From Hofstenia miamia (lineage: Eukaryota; Xenacoelomorpha; Acoela), in contig SCFE01000015.1 in assembly GCA_004352715.1 (NCBI GenBank), forward strand, positions 1,847,452 through 1,911,451: a stretch of 64,000 nucleotides of DNA, given 5' to 3'. The notes beneath the pieces are model-generated. The model worked only from the letters and a program-made list of their open reading frames with translations. It searched no databases and was not told where the DNA came from. A program made the position numbers and the translations under genes. Positions 13,495 to 24,834 of the stretch are shown piece by piece; the first letter of the stretch is position 1, and each line of letters begins with the position of its first letter.

Positions 13495-16400
13495 AGCTTT
13501 TTAACAACCTTGCAATTTGATAAATTGTATTGTAAAATTTTGCAATTTCTTTTATAAAATTTAGACGCTGTGTTGTGCTCTAGTTAATTATTTTGTTTTA
13601 GCAACTCTAATACAAGAACTCAAGGATTAATTTTGTCATTTTTATTCCTAATTATATTTAGCACTATAAAACTCGAAACTGTCAATTTGACGAGAAAAAT
13701 AAATTTGATTATCCAATGATGTGATAATTAATAGAATCAAATCTAAAATTTTATCACGTTTGGGACAAAGTAAACTAATAGCCACGCACCCATTATTATA
13801 TCAATGGGTCTCCTTACAACGTCAACAGTATATAGCAGCATTGAGTTTGTAAGCAAAAATGTAACATACTTAATTTATACAAGACCTGGTATTATAGCAG
13901 CATAAACACGTAAAACATTAGCAAAATTTACGGATAATTAAGTGATGCTGAATTGAGATCCTTTGCAAACGATATTGCTTAATATAATTGCATCTTACAA
14001 GTAAATTTAGAAGGAAATAGCAAATGAATATTTGTGAAATGTAAAAGGGAAAACAGTATAATCTGTTCAATTGAGGTGAAAGACAAGTGTTGTTAGGAAT
14101 GTTATAATGACTTGATATTGCTTTCAACTTTGAGTTTGAAAATGTGTTTTCCTACAAGTATTAATTCATCAATCAGGTTTACATTTCCATTAGCAATTTC
14201 GTGTTTCATCATTTTTCTTAATTTAATAAATTCTTGTAAATTACATTAAGAATGTCTAGCAAGTGTTGTTTACTCTCAATTTACAGTATTCGCGTTTATT
14301 AAAATTACTTAATGTTCTAAATGCGAAATTTGAATCGCAGTATTGAATTTCCACTTCAGCATATTCTGCGCTTGCAAGCACAATAACATATTTGTTAAAT
14401 TGAATTCATTCCTTTTCCACAAGTTATTAAAAAGGCTTTGATTTTGCAATGTCGTTAAGCCACTTGCTACCTCTTCCAGTGATGTTAACCTAATACAGAT
14501 AGAATTTGTAAAAAAGTTTCATATAGTTATTTTTAACCAAAAAAACTTCTGAAAAATAGTAAAAATGTCATCATACATTGGTTGTTTCATGTATTAGGCT
14601 CTGTACGCACCAAAAAGCCTATTTTCCTTTTTGAAATACAATTGACGTAAGCCTTAGCATAATAGTTCGGACTACTGTTTTTCACATTAATGTTGTTCTC
14701 TTCGTTGTTACTGATATTTTGAAAGTGTGAATGCTTAATTTCAGAATGTACCTATTAGCATTTAGGTCTAAGCTTAACATTTCTGACAATTGCTGAGCAC
14801 TTATATCATTATTCAACGCAAAATGCGTGATAAAACTACTTCCTCGAAAAGCGAAAAATATAGTTTCAAAATTCCTGGAAAAAATTCCACAGAAAAAATA
14901 TTGCGGATTTCTTCAATTATCAAAGCAAAGAGTATCTTCAATCGTTTAATATTATAAAAGAACCGGTCACATTGGGCCATTAGCAAAACCAGGGACCGCT
15001 CCCAAGCAAATTTAGCCCGCCTTCCAAAGTTTGGTAGCGCTTGACGTCGAAGTAGTTGAAATTAGATTGGATAGATTAATACTTTGTGCATGAATCCACA
15101 ATTCACCGAAATTTAAACAAATATGGGCTACATGGTCGCTTAAAATTGGAATTATTTAATTAATCCGAACTATTATATGCACAAGGCTGTATATCAGATT
15201 TTTCGTGTATCCTATATTCGTATATTTTATAGATTTTGCTTCGTACATTGTCTTTCTATATATTTTTTTTCATATGCTATTTCATATATTTGTAAATGAT
15301 GTTGAGAGAGAATCACTTTCATATATATATTCCCCATACACTTTTTAGTTTCTTACCAGATGTTGAAGAAAAACAAATTATCTATTAATATCATCTCTAT
15401 TGTTAGATTGCACTTGTCCTAGGCTGAAGAAGACATTAAAGTTGCAGTGGTGCCAGTTGAAATTGGCTTAACCCAAAATCTACTAAGAATTTTGCAAAAT
15501 CTATGATAATTTTTAAACGCTTGTAACTCACGAACTAATGAAGATATTTACAATCTGAAAACACCACAAAATAGAGAATTGATGCTGTCTCGTTCTTCGG
15601 TGCGACAAACTCCGACTTTGCGCAAGGCGCGTGTGCACTGGACTCAGACAGTTTTTGTTCAGAAAACAAAATATTTAGGGTAGTTGTTATTCCCATAGGC
15701 ATTAGATGTCCTTATTATCTGAACACTAGGCATGAAAAGAGTTTTAATATTTGTAGAACAATTGGAAGATTGGAAAAATTCTTATTTGAATGTTCTTCAG
15801 GCACAAGAATAAGTTTTAAAACAAATATTCACCATTGCATTCGCGGGCCCAACTCCATGGATGCACCCTTTCAATATTTCTCATCAGGCTTGGATAAAAT
15901 CTCGATTTGCTACTTAAAAGTAACTCTAGTAGAAAGAGAACTAAAAACAAAAATATATGTTTTTTGGATAATAGCCAAGGTCATGAATGTTGATCGATTC
16001 CAATTGCATCTCTGATCTTTTTAATAACCATTTTATTCATTCTCAAATTTTGGACTGTGCTTGCAATATCGGTCAAAGAATCATGCGTAGACATACACAA
16101 ATCATGTCAGATTCGCAAATTACAGTTTTACGAGAATTGGACAAAACTCGTACACGACATCTACATTTAGGTATTTGTTCATCAAAACAATTTTAAAAAA
16201 TGTAAGGATTGCATAAATTCTGGAGTTGTTGTTACTTATATGACCACATACGTATTTCAAAACATTTATTGCTGTCACTTGCTAAAGCAGTGGAATGCTA
16301 GTACTCTGACTTCTTGAAAAGCACCACACAATCATTTCTTGTTGATTTAAATGAATACAAATCGTCCAGTTTTGTTTACATAAATAGGCTGCTAAAAGTA

Positions 16401-17414
16401 GACCGACCATTTGGTTAAACAGTGTTAAAATAATCAAATATATCGCTAAATGTTCTCCAATTAAATTGTTGACTCGGAAAGATTTTTGGCAAAGAATGAT
16501 ATAACAGCAACCGTTTTATTCTTTTGATATTCAAGTTCAACAATTTTTAAGATAATTTGCCTTCGCCCAGAACTCACAAACATAATAAAAGGCTTAGGCT
16601 GTCACAAAATTTACTCCGCGATGTGATAAATATGAGGGTACCCTAAATTCGAATTCAAAATGTTGCAATTTTTCGGTTAAATTAAACTTATTTTTGGTGT
16701 CTGTGGCAGACTTGTCAATAAGCCGAAACATTTAATCTCGGCTCGCCTCCTTTCAATGAGGCTTGTTTTGGCTTGATAACTTTATTAAAAATCTTACGTT
16801 ATTATAGGATTTTTTACATACTTATTCCAGTCATTTATTAAACATTTAAAATAAGACTATCAGAAACAAAAAAAACGTATTTTAAATGAAACAATATACA
16901 AAGCAGAACAATAAATTAACTGTTCAAACAAGTCTAGTTTTGTACTCGTTGTATACTCAATGCACTGCTCAAGCACGGTTTGGCACGGCTCGTTGACAAA
17001 TGACATGTTTGATCTGCGATGGGAAGAGGGGGTTTGGGCATGGGGAATTGAAAGGGAGGAAAGGGGAGAAAAAAGGGATTTAGCTGTTGCTTCTTTGCTA
17101 TAATATAAAGATCAGCATATAAGTTAGTTTGGTTATCATTTCGTTCTTTCTAAAAATTATTTTTGTAAATAAATGGCATGTTTGCCACAACTATTAGGAA
17201 ATTTTTTGTACTGTAGTCTCATGTTTTTCTGTTCTAACCCTAACTCCAACCACAAATTTTAAATTCGCGTTTATTTTGTACTGTAAACGCGCCACAAGAA
17301 GGCAAAATATTCACGAAATATGCTGTTTCAAATCATAAGAAACAATCAAAGGACACTACTTGACGATCCGTTCTAATGGATCAATGCTATTTTCAATGCA
17401 AAGAAGAAGTCTAG

Positions 17415-17783
17415 TTTGCAGTAACTTCATTTAATTTGTCTAAAGCCAACTTGCAACCTAAGCTACAACCCTTACAGCCAAACTTCTTCCTTTGATAATC
17501 ACTTGGTTGTGCTTACTATTTATATCTCGCTCAGACCGACGAAAAAATTAGTACTTGCAATTCACTTAAAGTCCGAAAAATAATGAGGAAGATAATGGGG
17601 AAACAAAATCAAAGCAAGGCTTTTAATACTGGTCAAGATCAGATACATTGCCAAATCTGTATTCAATGGCACCATAAAATTGTTCAATAGTGTCTGTCTT
17701 AGACCTCTGACATGATAACTGAAAACCATCTAACCTTAATGCTCTGTCCTGCACCACTCCAAGCAAATGTCAAAAAGAAGAAA
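17415..17783. other. ~370 bp insertion unique to copy B
   Basis: Copy A runs straight from atgcaaagaagtcta into the T-run and ggaaaac near 9765. Copy B has about 370 extra bases at this point, and an aagaag motif lies on each side (17401 and near 17775). I see no clear terminal repeat or coding motif in it. It could be a short transposon insertion in one haplotype or a deletion in the other. Confidence 0.8.
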
Positions 17784-19739
17784 TATTTTTTTTTGGAAAA
17801 CGAATGCGACTGTACCTTTTCTAATGCTGTTTGTATATCAAAGACATTTTATGAGTTCTTTATGGTAGTAGTTCCTCTTCGATCAACCCGCCTTTCAATG
17901 CATTTTCATCACAAATGAGAAAAATATTTTACTTAGGGCCATTTTGTTCTATTTGCGAGATGTGAAAATAGTATACGGCAAATTATTTCTAACTTTTTAA
18001 CTTTTCTGTAAAAAACCTTTAAAAATAGAAATCTTGACTCAAGTTCCCAATTAAATTATAATTTCCCTACCTTTTATCAACGGCCTTCAAATTTGGTAAA
18101 TAAAGACTAACGGAATTCCCTTATTTTGAATATCAGGCTCAAATGCAATACAAGTTATAATTTTAAGTTTCACATTGCCAAATCAATGAGTTTCTATGTC
18201 ATATAATTTATAATAAATGCATTATCTGCTAGTAGGTAATGATAAATATATTTTATGTGATGGTTGTTTATGAGCTTTAAAGATATGTGTTTATTTAATT
18301 TCTATCTGGATTTTATAAAATTGTCAACGATAACTATTAGTAAAATCTTAATCAGATTAGTTAAATTTTTTTTGGCATTTTCAATATAAATTATATGAAC
18401 GACATTAAAACTCTATAACTAATTCAAAATAAATATGCAATGCATTAAATATGTTGAAAGCAAACATACAATTACATTAAATATCTTTATCTATTTCTAT
18501 GCCCTTTAATTTAAAATTAAAGTGATCTCTCAGAATTTTGCTCAGTGGCAGTTGATAAGCTTTCTAAAATTTCTATAGAAAAAGGTCAAACTTAAAGAAC
18601 ACTTTAAAATTGCATACAACCATCGAGATATTTCCCTCATGACATATATTTTGTCAATGGCGTACTTTCTTTCATTAAGGGAAGTGAAGGTAGTTAAATC
18701 CTTTTAAACTTGACATTGAAACAATTATATTAAACATCATTTGCTAAGGCTCTTAAAATTATGTAATAGCAAAAACTTTTTCTATAAATGTCATTCATAA
18801 CTTAATCTTAAATTTTACTGCTTTCATCTTTTTCTTTACAGTTTAAGCTTCTTATTTAATATGAGAAACTATATCAAGTTCCTTGTTCGATTACATCATT
18901 ACATCAAGTTATTCAAATCCAATGGCATACCTTACAGGTTTCATACGCGATGTGTTTTGTAATTTATTAAAAAATTATTTCCAAGGAGAATAATTTGTGG
19001 ATTAATGACATTTTTGCTTCTAATTGTGAATTGTAATTAGCAATCAATACTATAAAATTTGATTTTGCATATTTTTGTAGTACATTGGAGCAAAGATATT
19101 ATGATTATTAAAACATCAGTTTTAGCATAGGTACAAACACAAATATGAAGATTTATTATATTAACAAGACATGAGCATTTGTAACATAAGTTCACATATA
19201 TTTACTATCAAACTAAGCTTAAACGTGTTGGATTTTACTCTTGTTTTCCAATAAAAAAATACAATACCAGAATGTTAATTTGTCTGTGTTTTTCCATTTT
19301 TGGATTATTGTAATTGTTCTATTTGTTTCCATTGACATCTTCAATGTCCTATGACCTTCTCTAAAGTGTATGTAAAATGCAGGAATGTTTATTTGAAAAA
19401 AAAATAAATTCATTTCTCAGTTGAAATTTTTGTTTGCAAATCCCTAGTGTTGCACATCTGAATGTTGTCTTAAACATGTTATATTTCATTAGGCTTGTAG
19501 GTTTCAAATAGATATACCTGACTAAATGTAAAAAAATCGAAAATCCAACGGATTGTTAGAGACAATTTTTAAGCTGATTGAGATATATGTGTAAATTGGT
19601 AAATGAGTTTTCAGGTAGCCACAATTTTGATGTGCTGAAAGCGCAACTGTATGGGAGAATTGATAAGAATAATTCATTATCTATTCACGAGTACAAATAT
19701 CATTATGACTGGCAAGTTGTTTCATGGAGCTTGAATAAT

Positions 19740-19963
19740 CCAGAACAAAATTTGAATTTTAAATTTAAAAGCGAGACAAAATAAATATCAGCATTTGAAC
19801 TGATGCATGGATAGTGAATGAGATTAAAACAAATCATCTTGATCTCAAAAATTACAGAAATTGTCTTCAGGATAGAGCAGAGTTATACTGGGACCGGTAC
19901 AAGAGTGGGACATCCCAGTGGGATGGGAATGGAGTGAAATGGTTTTTCATAATTGTAAGGAAT
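19740..19963. repeat. 224-bp direct repeat, left of gap
   Basis: The 224 bases up to the gap edge are repeated exactly from the first base after the gap (19985-20208). Perfect identity ending precisely at both gap edges points to overlapping contig ends that were not merged. It is unlikely to be a biological repeat. Confidence 0.95.
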
Positions 19964-19984
19964 NNNNNNNNNNNNNNNNNNNNN
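19964..19984. other. Assembly gap (21 N)
   Basis: Short run of N flanked by identical 224 bp sequences. Both the gap and one copy are probably artificial. Confidence 0.99.
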
Positions 19985-20208
19985 CCAGAACAAAATTTGA
20001 ATTTTAAATTTAAAAGCGAGACAAAATAAATATCAGCATTTGAACTGATGCATGGATAGTGAATGAGATTAAAACAAATCATCTTGATCTCAAAAATTAC
20101 AGAAATTGTCTTCAGGATAGAGCAGAGTTATACTGGGACCGGTACAAGAGTGGGACATCCCAGTGGGATGGGAATGGAGTGAAATGGTTTTTCATAATTG
20201 TAAGGAAT
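19985..20208. repeat. 224-bp direct repeat, right of gap
   Basis: Exact copy of 19740-19963, after which unique sequence (taagtgggacaaaaatttg) resumes. Confidence 0.95.
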
Positions 20209-23200
20209 TAAGTGGGACAAAAATTTGTAGCAGGGTATTTAATGTATACGTATATATATCTCTTTCTTAATTCAAAATTTCTCATGAATCATGGCTGAAT
20301 GACAAGTTGAATGACTTGTTTTGAAAAAGAAAATTTTATCATCATGTTCTTCAAAGAAACAGAGTACTTAACAACTGATGTATTCAATAACATAATTCGT
20401 TTCCAAATATTATTTTGCTATATTTGATATATTGGACAAAGTGGGACGAGCTTTCAAAATTTGTGGGATGGGAGCTTGGAATAGAGACCAATTACAAATG
20501 TGTCAACAACTGATCTTATTAAATACAAAACATTGAACTCTGTTTTGATGTCATAACGATTTTGGTTTCGAACTTAATAACTAAATCTCAATCACTTGTA
20601 GCTTTTATTTTTAATTTTTCCTAATGATCTAATTTCTATGTAGAAAGACAATGTGTTTGCACTTAATTCATACAACCTAGAATATGACATATTTTGCAAA
20701 GTTAACATGTTCAGTAATATTTCTTTTGATTGCAATATTTATATTGTACAATAAACAATATCTATACAGAAGAAAATATGGGAGCTGATTAGCTGATGAA
20801 CTCAAATTTCGTATTTTACATTGGCCTATAAAACTATGTATGAAGAATTTAGGCATAAAAAGATAATAATATATGATATCAATATTGGAAAATCTGTAAT
20901 GTTTCCTAACCTATTCCTTCCTTTCAATTGCATCATTTTCATTGACTTCTGATCTTGTTGAATTAACGTTCTACCAATGGGCAAGGTATGATATTTTGTC
21001 TATATTTGTGTGTGGGCGCTATGGGAGGCTTCTTATTTGAGGTTAATTAACTGAAATCTAATGTGCAAAACATATGAGATTGTTGTTGGAAATTGCAAGC
21101 GTGCGAATTTCTGGAACATCGATATAATTATTATACAATTTTGAATTTAATGGCTACATGGTCAGATGAGCTAACTATGTCTAAAACAATTGTTTTGTTG
21201 AAAGTATAATCCTTATCATATGCATGAAAATAGCAATTGTACGCACTACCTTTATATCATTGAGCTGAATACAAAGTAAAAGAATATTTTTGAAGAGTGC
21301 ATTTTGCGTCATTTAGAAATTTGTATTACTAAAAATTTATAAATACAAAAAAACCTTACATTAGAAAATGCTTGCAGGTGCGTTATTCTGGCTTTACTTG
21401 AGCTTGGGGTGAATTTATATTATATTTATTGTATATTGGTTAAGCAGACAAAATATATCATTGGGGCGGGATCATGACGCATGGAATAAGGACAGCAAAT
21501 TATAGTGACCTAAGGACTAATGGTTTAAGTAATTAACACTTTAAACAATCTATGCAACATGTTAAAAACATTTCTATAATAGTGGCAGTAATGTACAAGA
21601 AGGAAAATAATTTTTTGATTGTCAACATGACTGGATCTAAAAAAACTTAATCCCCAGAACACAAGGTAATACTAAACTGTCGTCTTGCCAGAACCTCATA
21701 CCGTAAATAGTAAAGTGTGCATGTATAATGATTTAGGAAAAACCTAAAAGATTATTTTTAGTCGGGTTATGTGTAAATGTTGATGTAAATATTGACTCTG
21801 CGATCCTCACATTCTAATTACGCTTTTATATAGAAGATTATTTTATGAGGTTTTTTCCAAAGATGTTTTTGTTTGATTGTTCACATCTCAACTAAAGGAA
21901 AATTGAACTGAATGTATTGTGTAAATTTTAATTTTTTCTCTTCAATAGCGGAAAAAAAGAATAATATAATTCATACCATAATTTATTAGTTGTTGCTTAT
22001 TCTAAGCCAATCATCTATTTTATCTTGAAATATCAAGGAGTCCTCATTTAAAAAAGTGTGCATTGTTTTCAAAAATTCAAAAGTGTAGTATTTTTACAAC
22101 TTAAGTCTTATTTGGCCTTCATAAATAAAATGAGCTGCAGTTTGCTTAAAGTTGAAGCCCTCTTACAAATTCAAGTTATTTTAGATACTCCTTCCTTAAC
22201 ATTTCAAGCCGGATGCCTAAAATATTTAAAAAATTACCAATAGTTCTTTAACAATTTTGATTTTTTAAGAAAATTCTACATTCCCTCTATATCAAACGTT
22301 CAGATAATCAGGAGATTTAAAATCCATGGATGCTTGTTTTTATGTAGATGAATCTTTGCTCAATGTCAGAGGGTGCCTCAATTGACACGATTTTACAACG
22401 AAAATGAAAGAAGAGACATTCTCCTATCCCGCGGTGCTTTCAGATTTTGAATGTTTTTATTAATTATTGAGTTAGAATCGTCTAAATTTTTTTGAAGGAA
22501 CATCAAAAATATAAAAATTACTGACCAACTTAAGGGTAAGGGTCTTATGAGGCTCTCATTATTCAATTGCCATGCTTGAGGATATTACATGACTAACTAT
22601 CACTAAGACATAATATTTGTGCATATATATATATGCATATATATATATATATATTTTAAATGGTGTATTCTTTTTCTGAGTTATATTTCTAACAAAGATC
22701 TAGATACTTTTAAGCGCTCGGTTGCATCTAATGATTAGATAAGACTTTATAATTCATATCTACAAAAGTTGCTTTATTCCTATTTTCTATTTTCTATTAC
22801 AATAGCAATGTAAATAATCTTATGCTATTACGAACAAATATTTCGATTCAATGGTTACCATATTTCGCACTATATTTCAATTGTTTACTGTTGCTAAGAG
22901 ATGAATTTTTTATGCCTAACATTCTATTTTTAATTGTATTATTTATACAACACTTCAATAAAATCGGTCAGAAATACAAAATTCTTTTTAATAAATTTTG
23001 TGTGAATTTTATTCATTAACAGCACAAAGCAATCTACTTTTTAGTTCATTTTCGCTGGTGCAGAAAGTTTTTGATGGGCCAACAAGTAAAACAAGAATAG
23101 CGGGACGTCAAGTCACTACAATGTTGTAAAGAATTTCCCATAGTAAAATTGTGAAAATCAACGTGAAGCATTATAATACATGTAATTAACCAATTGGGCA

Positions 23201-24829
23201 ATTACACTAGCAATATGAAATGGGGTAAGTGTTGATGATAAAATTCAATACACTGAAATGCCCTAGAAATCTTAGCGTAAGAACTTTGAGAAACATATAT
23301 TGGTGAAACTGAAAATAATTTATGAGATATTGTCAGTGATTTGTATAAAAAAAATGTTAGAATTTGCACACAACATATTTGTAAATATACTTGTTTATTT
23401 ATATTGTTGAATTGGTTCGGCGTTTTATAATTGTAATTGTTCTTGATGCCAAGATTTCTTTGAAAGAGTAATCGGTTAGGATTCCAACAAATGTTGATTT
23501 TGATAGTGCATGGAAGGGAGGGATTACTTTAAATGGTTTAAGTGTAAAACAAAATTGATGTGCGAATGCAATATTGGATTGTATACATCTGGACTGCATT
23601 TGCACTTAAGTAATCAAATGAATTACAGGAACGCTTATTTAAATTCGATTGTTTTTGAAGATATAACACTGGAAGCGAAAAGTTTTATGCAAATTTAATC
23701 AAAGATATGGACAAGATAAAACAATGATGGAAATAAAATTGGAATTTATTTAGTCAAGCGTATTAAATAAGTGATGACAACACATAATTAAATTACTTTT
23801 CAATGCAGAAACCTCTATTAATGTCCATTCCACGCTAAAGGCTTAATAAAAGTTATGAATAGACTTTACGTCTTGCATTCTCTTAAACTTGGTCGTCAGT
23901 CCGGAGCCTTATTCTCAGTGGCATGTTAGAATATGGATTGAGACGTGTGCAAAGGCTCAATTAGTGCCTACCCCCAAGAGATTGATGATTATTCGCGATT
24001 GTTATCAACCACTTCATTCCGCTCCTCAAAAAATCAATGCCTACTTCAAATAGCAGACACAAATTCATCTTTTTTGTTCCTATGACTGGCTAATTATATA
24101 ACATCCTTCTGCTGGCTGACTATGAAACAAAAATTATCCCCGCCTTCTTGTTAAGGATTGCTAAAGGCTTTGGACAGTTAAAAGATAACGTAAATTACAT
24201 TTATTTTTAAATTCTTCTTTCTCTTCTTCTTGCAATCTCTTACATTATTTTCAATAAGACAGACATTTGATTGAAAACATATTTTCAACAATGAGAAGCC
24301 TTATAAAAATGACATAATTTTGAGTATCTAATATGCGTCATGATCAATTTCACAAAATGTCTTAGCAAATGAAGTAGCAAATACAGCGTATCTAAGGTGT
24401 ACATTCACAGAATATGAATTGAAAATTAGTCATTACAATTTATAGAAATTTAGTTTTTACTTCATTATACAACATTGAAGAAGAATACTTAATCCATAAC
24501 AGTATTTACTAGTCCAATTGTTCACGTTTGGCACAAATTCATCTTATAAGTAAAAAATTTATCGCAATCATTTCCATATTTGGTTTGGCAAATAATATGC
24601 ACTTGAAACATATCATAATTGAACAGGATCAACATCTACAATTTCATATTTCCCACGTGGTTAGTGTGGCACACTAATCCAATAACTATTGATCTATTTC
24701 CATTGTCGGCAAGATACAAAGTAATGCTATCTTTTGTATTTGACGTACTGTAGCCTATTATAATTAATAATGGCAATTTACAGTCTTTCTTTCTCAAAAT
24801 TTGGTGTTGATGTAAATCTTAGCTCGGGA
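20209..24829. other. AT-rich intergenic DNA
   Basis: No gene recognised on either strand. Short open frames such as 22058-22243, 22822-23019 and 23399-23698 have biased composition, lack motifs and lack splice context. The word gtggga recurs between about 19900 and 20475, but I could not define a repeat unit. Confidence 0.45.
22622..22653. repeat. (TA)n microsatellite
   Basis: TA run interrupted once by gc (atatgcatat). Confidence 0.9.
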
Positions 24830-24834
24830 AATTC

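Larger units (their letters stand above)
12019..19046. repeat. Duplicated ~7 kb block, copy B
   Basis: Second copy of the block at 4355-11008, in the same orientation. It is 374 bp longer, mainly through an insertion at about 17415-17783. It also has a ~37 bp insertion near 14635 and lacks the 31 bp tandem copy of A. After the shared end at 19046 the sequence continues into unique DNA, while copy A stops at the gap. That arrangement is expected when two haplotypes of one locus are scaffolded one after the other. No gene is supported. Confidence 0.95.

Noticed and set aside
23295-23320. Second YIGET-like word (tatattggtgaaact)
   Set aside because: Isolated five-residue match without the other GIY-YIG features, so chance is likely.
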